From Mycobacterium seoulense (GTDB lineage: Bacteria; Actinomycetota; Actinomycetes; Mycobacteriales; Mycobacteriaceae), in contig NZ_AP022582.1 in NCBI RefSeq assembly GCF_010731595.1, positions 4,092,001 to 4,156,000 on the forward strand: a DNA stretch of 64,000 nt. Direction: 5' to 3'. The first letter of the stretch is position 1; each line of letters opens with the position of its first letter. The notes beneath the pieces were generated by a model that saw only the letters and a list, made by a program, of their open reading frames with translations, searched no databases and had not been told where the DNA came from. Position numbers and translations under genes: made by a program. Positions 46,775 to 55,429 of the stretch are shown here, piece by piece.

Positions 46775-47227
46775 ATGGCAGACCCGCAGGATCCACCCAA
46801 CAGCGAACCCGAGAACGCAGCTACCCCGCCGCCGGAGCCGGCGGCGCCGCCCGCCCCGCCGGAAAAGAAGCCCCCGGCCAAGGCGGTCAAGAAGGCCGCG
46901 AAAGCACCCGCCAAGAAAGCACCCGCCAAAAAGGCGCCCGCGAAGAAAGCGCCCGCGAAGAAGGCGCCCGCCAAAGCCGCCGAGACCCCGGCAAAGGCCG
47001 CCGAGCCGCCGGTCGAGGTGCAGCGGCGGATCGAAAGCAACGGCGACCTCGCGGCGGCCGCCAAAGATGTAGCCGCACAAGCGAAGTCCACTGTAGACGC
47101 CGCCAATAACCCGCTGCCTGCTGACGCTCCGGCTGCGGTCCTCACCCAGTCCCGGTTGCCGTTGATCGTCGCGCTGGCCGTCAGCCTGCTGGCGATCCTG
47201 TTGATCCGGCAGCTGCGGCGCCGCTGA
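46775..47227 (+). CDS. hns: H-NS-like lysine/alanine-rich nucleoid protein with C-terminal membrane anchor (Rv3852)
   Basis: 150 residues. Acidic Pro-rich start, then PAKKA repeats (about residues 44-66), then a helical region and a C-terminal membrane segment ([23 protein letters not shown]) that would tether DNA-binding tails to the membrane. AAGGAG is 7 bases before the ATG. In M. tuberculosis it binds DNA weakly; role in nucleoid-membrane arrangement has been proposed. Repeat number is likely variable. Confidence 0.88.
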   Translation: MADPQDPPNSEPENAATPPPEPAAPPAPPEKKPPAKAVKKAAKAPAKKAPAKKAPAKKAPAKKAPAKAAETPAKAAEPPVEVQRRIESNGDLAAAAKDVAAQAKSTVDAANNPLPADAPAAVLTQSRLPLIVALAVSLLAILLIRQLRRR

Positions 47228-47246
47228 CCGCGACCCGGCCGCTACC

Positions 47247-47735
47247 GTGTCAGACGTGACCGTGCTCTTCAAGCCCACCGCCGACCTCGTCGACGACATC
47301 GGCCCCGACGTCCGCAGCTGTGACGTCCAATTCCGCCAATTCGGTGGCCGCCAGCAGTTCGCCGGGCCCATCAGCACGGTGCGCTGCTTCGAGGACAACG
47401 CGCTGCTGAAATCGGTGCTCTCCGAGCCGGGTGCGGGCGGGGTGCTGGTCATCGACGGCGGCGGCTCCCTGCACTCGGCACTGGTGGGCGACGTGATCGC
47501 CGAGCTGGCCCGCGCGAACGGATGGGCCGGGCTGGTCGTCAACGGGGCGGTGCGCGACGCTGCCGCGCTGCGTGGCCTCGACATCGGCATCAAGGCGCTG
47601 GGCACCAACCCGCGCAAGAGCAGCAAGACGGGCGCCGGCGAGCGCGACGTGGAGGTCACGCTGGGCGGGGTGACGTTCTTGCCCGGTGAGATCGCCTACA
47701 GCGATGACGACGGCATCGTCGTCGTCAAGCCCTAA
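47247..47735 (+). CDS. rraA: RraA-family regulator/aldolase-like protein (Rv3853)
   Basis: 162 residues, RraA fold. Typical blocks are [60 protein letters not shown] and [26 protein letters not shown]. Older annotations call this MenG, but the fold is that of ribonuclease E inhibitor RraA or a 4-hydroxy-4-methyl-2-oxoglutarate aldolase. GTG start, weak Shine-Dalgarno sequence. Stop shared with ethA in CTAA (47732-47735). Confidence 0.92.
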   Translation: MSDVTVLFKPTADLVDDIGPDVRSCDVQFRQFGGRQQFAGPISTVRCFEDNALLKSVLSEPGAGGVLVIDGGGSLHSALVGDVIAELARANGWAGLVVNGAVRDAAALRGLDIGIKALGTNPRKSSKTGAGERDVEVTLGGVTFLPGEIAYSDDDGIVVVKP

Positions 47736-49201
47736 ACCGCAACCGGCGCACGCTTTTTCGCGAATCGCAGACCCTCGTCGGCGACCTTGCCGCGGCGGAT
47801 CGTGCGCATGTCGAAGAAGTAGTTCTGCTTGAGCCGCCACGGCGCGCGCGACCCCGACTTGGGCAGCATGTCCATCGCCCGCTGGAAGTACCCGGGGCTG
47901 AAGTCCATGAACGGCAGCTCGTCGACGTCATCGCCGGGATGCTCCGGCTCGACGAAGTCAAAACCCTTGTCGTCCATGTAATTCAGCAACCGGCAGACGA
48001 ACTCGGAGACCAGGTCGGCCTTCAGCGTCCACGAGGCGTTCGTGTAGCCGAAGGTGATCGCGAAGTTGGGCACCCCGGAGAACATCAGGCCCTTGTAGGT
48101 CATCAACGACGTCAGCTCGATCGGGTCACCGTTGCGGGTGGGCCGCACCCCGCCCAGCAACTGCATGTTCAATCCCGTTGCGGTGATGATGATGTCGGCC
48201 TGTAGCTCCTCACCCGAGGTGAGCCTGATTCCGTTCTTGGTGAACCGGTCGATGGTGTCGGTGACGACGTCGGCCTTGCCGTGCCGGATGGTGCGGAAGA
48301 AGTCGCCGTCGGGGGCCAGGCACAGCCGCTGATCCCACACGTTGTACCGCGGCCCGAAGTGCTTCTCGACGTCGTAGCCCTGCGGCAGGCGGCGCTTGGC
48401 CATCGTCATCAACGTCTTGCGCATGTAGGCCGGGCGCTTCCGCGACAACTGGTACTGGAACGTGCTGAACGCGATGGCTTTCCAGCGGTTCGCGATGTGC
48501 GCCAGGCGGGCCGGCAGCAGCCGGTTGGCCTGTACGGCGAACGGGTCGACCCCGGGCAGCGAGCCGATGTAGGTCGGTGAGCGCTGCAGCATCGTGACAT
48601 GACCGGAGCCCGAGTTCACCAGGGCGGGGATCAGTGTGATCGCGGTGGCGCCGGACCCGATGACGATGATCTTCTTGCCCGTGTAGTCGAGGTCTTCCGG
48701 CCAGTGCTGAGGGTGGATGATCTGGCCTTCGAAGTCCTCGGCGCCGGGGAAGGTGGGCGAATATCCCTCGTCGTAGTTGTAGTAGCCGGTGCAGGCGAAC
48801 AGGAAGGAGCAGGTGAGCTCGCGCTGTTGCCCATCGGACTCCACGGTGAGGGTCCAGCGGTTGTCGGCGTCGGACCAATCGGCGGCCACGACGCGCTGGC
48901 GGTAGCGGGTGTGCCGGTCGATCTTGTTCTCGACCGCGGCGTCGTTGATGTAGGCCTTGATGTCGGCGCCGTCGGCGATCGATTTCGCCGAGTGCCAGGG
49001 CTTGAACCGGAACCCCAGGGTGAACATGTCGGAGTCCGACCGGATACCCGGGTATTTGAACAGGTCCCAGGTGCCGCCCAGGTCATCGCGGCGTTCGAGG
49101 ATCGCGTAGCTCTTGGTCGGGCAGCGCTCCTGCAGGTGCCATGCCGCGCTGATGCCCGAGATGCCGGCGCCCACGATGATCACGTCAAGGTGCTCAGTCA
49201 T
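47732..49201 (-). CDS. ethA: Baeyer-Villiger monooxygenase EthA
   Basis: 489 residues. N-terminal FAD motif [19 protein letters not shown] motif [14 protein letters not shown] and the BVMO fingerprint [12 protein letters not shown] are all present. EthA oxidises ketones in vivo and activates the prodrug ethionamide. It is divergent from ethR and should be repressed by it through the palindrome at 49242-49260. Starting ATG at 49201; the operator begins 41 bases upstream. Confidence 0.95.
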   Translation of the reverse strand: MTEHLDVIIVGAGISGISAAWHLQERCPTKSYAILERRDDLGGTWDLFKYPGIRSDSDMFTLGFRFKPWHSAKSIADGADIKAYINDAAVENKIDRHTRYRQRVVAADWSDADNRWTLTVESDGQQRELTCSFLFACTGYYNYDEGYSPTFPGAEDFEGQIIHPQHWPEDLDYTGKKIIVIGSGATAITLIPALVNSGSGHVTMLQRSPTYIGSLPGVDPFAVQANRLLPARLAHIANRWKAIAFSTFQYQLSRKRPAYMRKTLMTMAKRRLPQGYDVEKHFGPRYNVWDQRLCLAPDGDFFRTIRHGKADVVTDTIDRFTKNGIRLTSGEELQADIIITATGLNMQLLGGVRPTRNGDPIELTSLMTYKGLMFSGVPNFAITFGYTNASWTLKADLVSEFVCRLLNYMDDKGFDFVEPEHPGDDVDELPFMDFSPGYFQRAMDMLPKSGSRAPWRLKQNYFFDMRTIRRGKVADEGLRFAKKRAPVAV

Positions 49202-49241
49202 GCGGCCACGTTATCAACGCCCTGTCGACGCAGTCAACGCT

Positions 49242-49260
49242 GTGTCGAAAGTTTCGACAC
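49242..49260. promoter_or_regulatory. EthR operator core
   Basis: GTGTCGAAAGTTTCGACAC is a perfect palindrome with 9-base arms. TCAACGC repeated at 49214 and 49234 lies beside it. It lies in the ethA-ethR spacer at the place of the known EthR operator, which contains similar GTCGA repeats. Confidence 0.8.
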
Positions 49261-49264
49261 TGTG

Positions 49265-49270
49265 TAAAGT
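49265..49270 (+). promoter_or_regulatory. Candidate -10 box of ethR
   Basis: TAAAGT ends 7 bases before the GTG of ethR; no Shine-Dalgarno sequence. The operator covers the -35 region, which suits autorepression. Confidence 0.5.
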
Positions 49271-49277
49271 AGCGGGC

Positions 49278-49919
49278 GTGACTACCGCCGGTCAGACCCG
49301 TGCCCTGCGTGGCCGCCGCGCCATCCGCCCCTCGGGTGACGACCGTGAGCAGGCGATCCTGGCGACCGCCGAACGGCTGCTGGAGCAGCGCTCGTTCGCC
49401 GACATCTCCGTCGACGACCTGGCCAAGGGTGCCGGACTGTCGCGCCCGACGTTCTACTTCTATTTCAAGTCCAAGGACGCGGTGCTGCTCTCGCTGCTGG
49501 AACCGGTGATCGCGCGCGCCGACTCCGAGTTCGACGGCGCGGTGCAGCGGTTGCCCGAAGACCCGCGCCGGGTGTGGCGAAACGGCATCAAGGCGTTCTT
49601 CACGGCGTTCAGTTCACACCGCCGGCTGGCCCGCGCTGCGACAGAAGCGCTGGCGACGAGCTCCGAATTGCGCGTCATGTGGTTGGGCTTCATGCAGAAG
49701 TGGATCGACCAGACGGCGGCCATGATCACGGCCGAACGCGCTCGCGGCGCCGCGCCGGAGACGATTCCGGCCGCGGACCTGGCAACCTCGCTGAACCAGA
49801 TGAACGAGCGCACGATGATGGCCGCCCTGTCCGCCGAGACGCCGGCGGTCGACGAGGAGCGGGTGGTCGACACCCTCACCCACATCTGGGTGACCAGCAT
49901 CTACGGCGAATCGGGCTAA
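49278..49919 (+). CDS. ethR: TetR-family repressor EthR
   Basis: 213 residues. HTH in ISVDDLAKGAGLSRPTFYFYFKSKDAVLLSLLEPV (about 43-77) and the C-terminal WVTSIYGESG match M. tuberculosis EthR, the repressor of ethA whose ligand pocket binds hydrophobic molecules. GTG start. Immediately after the TAA comes the first copy of a 45-base inverted-repeat element. The gene order ethA-ethR-dinB-type polymerase agrees with that of M. smegmatis as I remember it. Confidence 0.93.
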   Translation: MTTAGQTRALRGRRAIRPSGDDREQAILATAERLLEQRSFADISVDDLAKGAGLSRPTFYFYFKSKDAVLLSLLEPVIARADSEFDGAVQRLPEDPRRVWRNGIKAFFTAFSSHRRLARAATEALATSSELRVMWLGFMQKWIDQTAAMITAERARGAAPETIPAADLATSLNQMNERTMMAALSAETPAVDEERVVDTLTHIWVTSIYGESG

Positions 49920-49964
49920 GTGGCGATCGCAAGCGCGGCGTAGCCGGGCGAAGCGGGTCGCCAC
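49920..49964. repeat. 45-base inverted-repeat element, copy 1
   Basis: Arms GTGGCGA (49920-49926) and TCGCCAC (49958-49964); inner hairpin CGGC-GTA-GCCG at 49936-49946. The element starts 1 base after the ethR stop. Copy 2 at 52218-52262 has the same length and the same centre, but the arms differ by paired changes that keep the stem. Confidence 0.8.
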
Positions 49965-49989
49965 CATCGGATGCCGTCACAGGCGCGTG

Positions 49990-50003
49990 CGAACATATGT
50001 TCG
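49990..50003. promoter_or_regulatory. LexA (SOS) box overlapping the dinB3 start codon
   Basis: CGAACATATGTTCG is a perfect 14-base palindrome and fits the mycobacterial SOS core CGAAC-N4-GTTCG. The proposed ATG start at 49997-49999 is inside it. TATGTT within it (49996-50001) also looks like a -10 box, so LexA bound here would block RNA polymerase. Confidence 0.75.
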
Positions 50004-51202
50004 TGCGGTGCGATGCGTCCATCCTGCACGCGGACCTGGATTCCTTCTACGCGTCCGTCGAACAGCGCGACGATCCGACATTGCGCGGGCGCCCGGTGAT
50101 CGTCGGGGGTGGCGTGGTGCTCGCCGCAAGCTACGAGGCGAAGGCCTACGGTGTGCGCACCGCGATGGGCGGCGGCCAGGCGCGGCGGCTCTGCCCGCAC
50201 GCCGTGGTGGTGCCGCCGCGGATGCGGGCCTACAGCCGCGCCAGTGACGCCGTGTTCGAGGTGTTTCGCGACTGCACACCGATCGTTGAGCCGCTCTCGG
50301 TGGACGAGGCCTTCCTCGACGTCGGCGGGCTGCGCCGGGTCTCCGGGACGCCGGTCCAGATCGCCGCGCGGCTGCGTGCCGACGTGCGCGAGCGGGTCGG
50401 GCTGCCCATCACCGTGGGCATCGCGCGGACGAAGTTCCTCGCCAAGGTCGCCAGCCAGGAAGCCAAGCCGGACGGGCTGCTGCTGGTGCCGCCCGACCAG
50501 GAGCTGGCGTTTCTGCACCCGTTGCCGGTCCGGCGGCTCTGGGGCGTGGGCGCCAAAACCGCCGAGAAACTCCACGCCCACGGCCTGGCGACCGTCGCCG
50601 ACGTCGCCGAGCTGAGCGAATCGACGCTGGCCTCGCTGCTGGGCGGCGCCATGGGCCGCCAGCTCTTTGCGCTGTCCCGCAACATCGACCGCCGCCGGGT
50701 GACCACCGGCGTCCGTCGCCGGTCCGTCGGAGCGCAACGGGCGCTCGGCCGGTCCGGCAACACCATGTCAGCGGCCGAGGTCGACGCGGTGGTGGTCAAC
50801 CTGATCGACCGCATCACCGGCCGGATGCGCGCCGCCGGGCGCACCGGCCGCACGGTCACGCTGCGCCTGCGGTTCGACGACTTCGGCCGGGCGACGCGGT
50901 CGCGCACCCTGCCGCTGGCGACGGCCTCGACGCAACCGATCCTTGCCGCGGCCCGCCAGCTGGTCGCGGCGGCCGCGCCCGTGATCGCGCAGCGTGGCCT
51001 GACGCTGGTCGGCTTCGCGGTGTCCGGGATCGACCGCGGCGGCGCCCAGCAGCTGACGCTGCCCTTCGGCGACGACGAGAACCGGCTCGCGATCGATGCG
51101 GCGATCGACCGGGTGCGCGATCGCTACGGCAAGTCCGCGCTGACGCCCGCGGTGCTCGTGGGCCGCGACCCGGGACTGGAGATGCCGCACCTACCCGACT
51201 AG
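49997..51202 (+). CDS. dinB3: Y-family DNA polymerase IV, third DinB paralogue (DinB3 type)
   Basis: 401 residues. Catalytic acidic residues are in HADLDSFYASVEQ and SVDEAFLDV, and the steric gate position (Tyr after DSF) is normal, so it should discriminate against ribonucleotides. HhH region GVGAKTAEKLHAHGLATVADVAEL, a little-finger domain and a C-terminal beta-clamp motif QLTLPF follow. Such polymerases perform translesion synthesis. M. tuberculosis lacks this gene at this site; M. smegmatis has a similar one near ethR. The start codon sits in an SOS box; in-frame GTG at 50003 is an alternative. It shares CTAG stops with the convergent PHP gene. Confidence 0.88.
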   Translation: MFVRCDASILHADLDSFYASVEQRDDPTLRGRPVIVGGGVVLAASYEAKAYGVRTAMGGGQARRLCPHAVVVPPRMRAYSRASDAVFEVFRDCTPIVEPLSVDEAFLDVGGLRRVSGTPVQIAARLRADVRERVGLPITVGIARTKFLAKVASQEAKPDGLLLVPPDQELAFLHPLPVRRLWGVGAKTAEKLHAHGLATVADVAELSESTLASLLGGAMGRQLFALSRNIDRRRVTTGVRRRSVGAQRALGRSGNTMSAAEVDAVVVNLIDRITGRMRAAGRTGRTVTLRLRFDDFGRATRSRTLPLATASTQPILAAARQLVAAAAPVIAQRGLTLVGFAVSGIDRGGAQQLTLPFGDDENRLAIDAAIDRVRDRYGKSALTPAVLVGRDPGLEMPHLPD

Positions 51203-52200
51203 CCCGTCCACGCCAGCAGCTTGTCGGCCGGCCAGGTGTTGACGATCCGTTCGACGGGCACGCCCATGTCCAGGGCCCGCTGCGCGCCATAGCCGAGGAA
51301 GTCGAGCTGGCCGGGCGCGTGCGCGTCGGTGTCGATGCTGAACACGCAGCCGATGTCCAGCGCCAGCTTGAGCAGGCGGGTCGGCGGGTCCCGGCGTTCG
51401 GGACGCGAGTTGATCTCCACGGCCGTGCCGTGCTCGCGGCAGGCGGTGAACACCGCTTCGGCGTCGAACCTCGACTCCGGCCGGATCCCCCGGTTTCCGG
51501 AGACCAGCCGTCCGGTGCAGTGGCCCAGGACGTCGGCGTGGGGATTGGACACGGCCCGCACCATGCGTCGCGTCATCGCCGCGGCATCCATCGACAGCTT
51601 CGAATGGACGCTGGCCACGACGACGTCGAGGCGCTCGAGCAGCTCGGGCTCCTGGTCGAGGTCGCCGTCCTCGAGGATGTCCACCTCGATCCCGGTGAGG
51701 ATGCGCATCGGGGCGAACTGGTCACGCAGCCTGTCGATGACGTCGAGCTGGGCGCGCAACCGTTCCGGCGACAGCCCGTTGGCGATCGTCAGCCGCGGCG
51801 AGTGATCGGTCAGCGCGCAGTACTCATGCCCCAGCGCAGACGCGGCCGCCATCATCTCGTCGATCGGCGCCGACCCGTCGGACCAGTTCGAATGCAGATG
51901 CAGGTCCCCGCGCAACGCCGCACGGATGTCGCCGCCGCCGAGATCCTCTGCCGTCGAACGCAATTCGACCAGCAGGTCGGGTTCGCGACCGGACCAGGCC
52001 TGGCCGATCACCTTGGCGGTCTTGGGCCCGATGCCGGGCAACGACTGCCAGCTGTTGGCCTGGCCGTGCCGCTCCCGCGCCGCGTCGTCGAGGCCCTCGA
52101 TGATGTCGGCCGCGTTGCGATACGCCATCACCCGCCGGGGATCGTGGCGGCTCCGGTCCTTGTAGTAGGCGATCTGCCGCAAGGCCTCTACGGGATCCAT
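51199..52200 (-). CDS. PHP-domain protein with Pol X-type helix-hairpin-helix (Rv3856c)
   Basis: 333 residues. The N-terminal third is a helix-hairpin-helix region of the Pol beta/X type (AYRNAADIIEGLDD, LPGIGPKTAKVIGQA). The remainder is a PHP phosphoesterase with metal motifs GDLHLHSNWSDG, ALTDHSPRL, ILTGIEVDI, VVASVHS and SIDTDAH. Thus it looks like a bacterial PolX without the nucleotidyltransferase domain. Possible role is DNA end-processing exonuclease or phosphatase, convergent with the translesion polymerase. ATG at 52200, weak GGAG upstream. Copy 2 of the inverted repeat lies just upstream of the start. Confidence 0.82.
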   Translation of the reverse strand: MDPVEALRQIAYYKDRSRHDPRRVMAYRNAADIIEGLDDAARERHGQANSWQSLPGIGPKTAKVIGQAWSGREPDLLVELRSTAEDLGGGDIRAALRGDLHLHSNWSDGSAPIDEMMAAASALGHEYCALTDHSPRLTIANGLSPERLRAQLDVIDRLRDQFAPMRILTGIEVDILEDGDLDQEPELLERLDVVVASVHSKLSMDAAAMTRRMVRAVSNPHADVLGHCTGRLVSGNRGIRPESRFDAEAVFTACREHGTAVEINSRPERRDPPTRLLKLALDIGCVFSIDTDAHAPGQLDFLGYGAQRALDMGVPVERIVNTWPADKLLAWTG

Positions 52201-52217
52201 GACTCCAGTGTGCCCAC

Positions 52218-52262
52218 GCGGTGATTGCAAGCGCGGCGGAGCCGGGCGCAGCAGGTCACCGC
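52218..52262. repeat. 45-base inverted-repeat element, copy 2
   Basis: Arms GCGGTGA (52218-52224) and TCACCGC (52256-52262); centre CGGC-GGA-GCCG. Compared with copy 1, arm positions 2 and 5 have changed on both sides so base pairing is preserved. It lies between the PHP gene start and the end of a membrane-protein gene. Confidence 0.8.
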
Positions 52263-52275
52263 CAAACCTCCCCGA

Positions 52276-52707
52276 TCACATCAATTGGCCGACGGCGAAA
52301 CCGGCGAGCAGGACGCTGAACCCCCCGATCTCGCCGGCGATGAGCAGCGCCATCACCAGCCCGGTGCCGGGCGCGGGATCCTCGAATTGGTTGACCGTGT
52401 CGCGGCGCGCCCCGTGGCCGATGTAGCTCAGGATGGCGCCGACGAAGAAGAAGACGACCACGCCGGCCGCAACCAGATTGACCCACGCCGGCCACGCGCT
52501 GAGCTCGACGAAGACCGCCAGCAGCAGCGTCGCGAACGAGTAGAGCAACGCCGCCCGGTGCGCGATGTCGACGTAGGGATGGGCGCGATGGTCGGCGGCG
52601 GCCATGATCTGCCGGTACTTCCACACCCCGAGAACCAGCGCCAGCAGAAAAATCAGTCCGGCCGCCAGCAGGGTGACCTTGGTGTCGAGTCCCAGGGAGT
52701 AGCTCAT
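52276..52707 (-). CDS. Four-helix membrane protein of unknown function
   Basis: 143 residues with four predicted membrane segments (about 9-27, 49-70, 76-98 and 116-138) and short loops. No conserved catalytic residue is evident. It faces the F420-type oxidoreductase gene across a 51-base divergent spacer. TAAACT on the minus strand about 10 bases before the ATG is a possible -10. Its family is not one I recognise with confidence. Confidence 0.7.
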   Translation of the reverse strand: MSYSLGLDTKVTLLAAGLIFLLALVLGVWKYRQIMAAADHRAHPYVDIAHRAALLYSFATLLLAVFVELSAWPAWVNLVAAGVVVFFFVGAILSYIGHGARRDTVNQFEDPAPGTGLVMALLIAGEIGGFSVLLAGFAVGQLM

Positions 52708-52745
52708 CGCCCGGCTGAGTTTAGTTGCCCTTCATAAAGATCAAC

Positions 52746-52751
52746 TAACGT
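52746..52751 (+). promoter_or_regulatory. Candidate -10 box of the LLM oxidoreductase gene
   Basis: TAACGT ends 7 bases before the ATG at 52759; TTGCCC lies 15 bases upstream as a weak -35. The transcript would be leaderless. Confidence 0.45.
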
Positions 52752-52758
52752 CGATTCC

Positions 52759-53610
52759 ATGCGATTCGCTTTCAAGACCTCACCCCAGAACACCACCTGG
52801 GCCGAGATGCTCGCCGTGTGGCAGGCCGCCGACGATATCGACGTCTTCGAGTCCGGATGGACCTTCGACCACTTCTACCCGATCTTCTCCGACAGCACCG
52901 GGCCCTGCCTGGAGGGTTGGACGACGCTGACCGCGCTGGCGCAGGCGACGAAGCGGTTGCGACTGGGCACCCTGGTCACCGGGATCCACTACCGCCACCC
53001 CGCCGTGCTGGCCAACATGGTCGCCGCGCTCGACATCATCTCGAACGGGCGACTCGAGCTGGGCATCGGCGCCGGCTGGAACGAGGAGGAGTCGGGCGCC
53101 TACGGGATCGAGCTCGGCAGCCTGCGGGAACGCTTCGATCGGTTCGAGGAGGCGTGCCAGGTGCTGATCAGCCTGCTCAGCGAGGAGACCACCGACTTCG
53201 ACGGCACGTACTACCAGCTCAAGGGCGCCCGCAACGAGCCCAAGGGCGTGCAGCGCCCCCACCCGCCGATCTGCATCGGCGGCAGCGGGGAGAAGCGAAC
53301 GCTGCCGATCACGGCGCGCTACGCGCAGCACTGGAATTTCGCGGGCGGCCCGCCCGATCTGTTCGCGCGCAAGCGCGACGTGCTGGCCGCGGAGTGCGAG
53401 AAGATCGGGCGCGACCCGAAGGAGATCACGCTGTCGGCCCACCTGCGCCTGGACCAGGAGCGCAACTACCGGCAGCCCATCGAGGAGGCGGCCGGGCTGG
53501 CCGCCGAAGGACTGGACCTGGGCATCGTGTACATCAACCCGCCGCACGACCCGGCCGTCCTGGAACCGCTGGCCGAGGCCATCCGCGATTCGGGGCTGCT
53601 GGACGGCTGA
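52759..53610 (+). CDS. Luciferase-like F420-dependent oxidoreductase
   Basis: 283 residues, LLM TIM barrel. The N-terminus MRFAFKTSPQ and the motifs FESGWTFDHFYPIF, RLRLGTLVTGIHYRHPAVLANMVAALDIISNGRLELGIGAGWNEEE and RPHPPICIGGSGEKRTL are typical of actinobacterial F420-dependent enzymes. The reaction is hydride transfer with coenzyme F420 on an unknown substrate. No close counterpart in the Rv3855-Rv3858c stretch of M. tuberculosis, so this is an insertion or a loss in that lineage. Confidence 0.85.
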   Translation: MRFAFKTSPQNTTWAEMLAVWQAADDIDVFESGWTFDHFYPIFSDSTGPCLEGWTTLTALAQATKRLRLGTLVTGIHYRHPAVLANMVAALDIISNGRLELGIGAGWNEEESGAYGIELGSLRERFDRFEEACQVLISLLSEETTDFDGTYYQLKGARNEPKGVQRPHPPICIGGSGEKRTLPITARYAQHWNFAGGPPDLFARKRDVLAAECEKIGRDPKEITLSAHLRLDQERNYRQPIEEAAGLAAEGLDLGIVYINPPHDPAVLEPLAEAIRDSGLLDG

Positions 53611-53679
53611 TCGCCGGCCGCTCACCCGAAGCGGATTTGAGCAAACCCCCCGGGCGCCGTGCGCGGCCGCATCAACCGC

Positions 53680-53886
53680 TCATACCCCGAACAGCAACAG
53701 ATCCTCGGCGGTGACCAGACGTTCGTGCTTGGCGGGGAACTCACGGCTCTTTACCGGGTGACGGAGCCACGACCAGGCCATACGCCCCATCCGCGTTCGA
53801 GGTAATGGATTCATATGCACAGTGACCACTCCTGCGACGGTCTGTTCTGCCGGGGCCTCTGTGGCATGAAGCCCACAGCGGTCCAT
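53680..53886 (-). CDS. Small conserved-type protein downstream of gltD (Rv3857c position)
   Basis: 68 residues from MDRCGLHATEAPAEQ, or 44 from the internal MNPLPRTRMGRMAWSWLRHPVKSREFPAKHERLVTAEDLLLFGV start. Codon use (GAG GAT CTG TTG CTG TTC) and the well-formed C-terminal half suggest it is coding. It lies 76 bases beyond the gltD stop in the same direction. The start is unsure and no function is known. The position is that of the small gene Rv3857c. Confidence 0.5.
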   Translation of the reverse strand: MDRCGLHATEAPAEQTVAGVVTVHMNPLPRTRMGRMAWSWLRHPVKSREFPAKHERLVTAEDLLLFGV

Positions 53887-53962
53887 TAGACACCCACAGC
53901 CTGGCAAACTAGGGCAGGCTCGCCGAATAAATCTCGGCGTGTTTCTGGTGTGACTGGTGTGA

Positions 53963-55429
53963 TTACTGAAGTGGTACCGCAGTCGGCTTGACCGGCGCAG
54001 GAAGCGCGGTCGCACCCATCAGGTACCGGTCCACCGCGGCGGCGGCGGCCCTGCCTTCAGCTATCGCCCAGACGATCAACGACTGGCCGCGACCCATGTC
54101 CCCGGCCACGAACACACCGGGAACCGACGTGTCGAAGTCGCCCCCGCGCGCGACGTTGCCGCGGTCGGTGAGTTTGACCTCGAGGTCGGTGAGCAGGCCC
54201 TCCCGTTCCGGGCCGACGAATCCCATGGCCAGTAACACCAGGTCGGCCTCGAGCTCGAAGTCCGAGCCCTCGACCTTGACGAACTTGCCGTCCTGCATGG
54301 TGACCTCGTGCGCCTTGAGCGCCGTCACGCGGCCGTCTTCGCCGATGAACCGCTCGGTGTTCACCGAGAACACCCGCTCGCCGCCCTCTTCGTGGGCCGA
54401 CGACACCCGGTACATCAGCGGATAGGTCGGCCACGGGGTCGACTCGGCGCGCGTGTCCGGCGGGCGCGGCATGATCTCGAATTGGTGCACGATGGTCGCA
54501 CCCTGCCGGTGCGCGGTACCCAGGCAGTCCGCCCCGGTGTCACCGCCGCCGATGATGACGACCTTCTTGCCTTTGGCGGTGATGGGGGGTTGCCCGTCGG
54601 GCCCCAGAACGTCGTCACCCTCCTGCACCCGGTTGCCCCACGGCAAGTACTCCATCGCCTGGTGGATCCCGTCCAGGTCACGACCCGGAATGGGCAGGTC
54701 CCGCCCGGCGGTGGCGCCACCGGCCAGCACCACCGCGTCGAAGTCGGCGCGCAACTGTTCGGCGGTGATGTCCACCCCGACGTTGACCCCCGCGCGGAAT
54801 TCGGTTCCCTCGGCACGCATCTGGTCCAGACGCCGGTCGAGGACGCGCTTTTCCATCTTGAATTCCGGAATGCCGTAGCGCAGCAGCCCGCCGATGCGAT
54901 CCGCCCGCTCGAACACGGTAACCGTGTGGCCGGCGCGGGTCAGTTGCTGGGCCGCGGCCAAACCGGCCGGGCCCGAGCCCACCACCGCGACCTTCTTTCC
55001 GGTCAGCTTGTCCGGGGGCAGCGGGACGACGAAACCTTCATCGAAGGCGTGGTCGATGATCTCCAGCTCGATCTGCTTGATCGTCACCGGATCCTGGTTG
55101 ATGCCAAGCACACATGCCGGTTCACACGGCGCCGGACACAGCCGGCCGGTGAAGTCCGGGAAGTTGTTGGTGGCGTGCAGCCGTTCGATCGCGTCGCGCC
55201 AACGGCCCCTGCGCACCAGGTCGTTCCATTCCGGGATCAGGTTGCCCAACGGACAGCCGTTGTGGCAGAACGGGATCCCGCAATCCATGCAACGGGTCGC
55301 CTGCTCACGCAGGGTGCCCTCGTCGAAGTCCTCGTAGACCTCGTGCCAGTCCTTCAACCGCAGCGGGACGGGCCGACGCTTCGGCAGTTCCCGGTGGGTG
55401 TACTTGAGGAAGCCGCTCGGATCAGCCAT
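53963..55429 (-). CDS. gltD: Glutamate synthase small subunit
   Basis: 488 residues. N-terminal cysteines ([26 protein letters not shown] and [14 protein letters not shown]) bind [4Fe-4S] clusters. The FAD motif [15 protein letters not shown] and the NADPH motif [13 protein letters not shown] follow. It passes electrons from NADPH to the GltB subunit for glutamate synthesis from glutamine and 2-oxoglutarate. It overlaps gltB by 8 bases, which fits 1:1 synthesis of the subunits. Confidence 0.96.
   Translation of the reverse strand: MADPSGFLKYTHRELPKRRPVPLRLKDWHEVYEDFDEGTLREQATRCMDCGIPFCHNGCPLGNLIPEWNDLVRRGRWRDAIERLHATNNFPDFTGRLCPAPCEPACVLGINQDPVTIKQIELEIIDHAFDEGFVVPLPPDKLTGKKVAVVGSGPAGLAAAQQLTRAGHTVTVFERADRIGGLLRYGIPEFKMEKRVLDRRLDQMRAEGTEFRAGVNVGVDITAEQLRADFDAVVLAGGATAGRDLPIPGRDLDGIHQAMEYLPWGNRVQEGDDVLGPDGQPPITAKGKKVVIIGGGDTGADCLGTAHRQGATIVHQFEIMPRPPDTRAESTPWPTYPLMYRVSSAHEEGGERVFSVNTERFIGEDGRVTALKAHEVTMQDGKFVKVEGSDFELEADLVLLAMGFVGPEREGLLTDLEVKLTDRGNVARGGDFDTSVPGVFVAGDMGRGQSLIVWAIAEGRAAAAAVDRYLMGATALPAPVKPTAVPLQ

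Noticed and set aside
49574..49996. Extension of the DinB frame back through ethR
   Set aside because: It is a shadow of ethR and crosses the inverted-repeat element and the LexA box.
49920..52262. Composite transposon bounded by the two 45-base repeats
   Set aside because: The PHP gene inside is at its usual place in related genomes, no transposase is present and no target-site duplication was seen.
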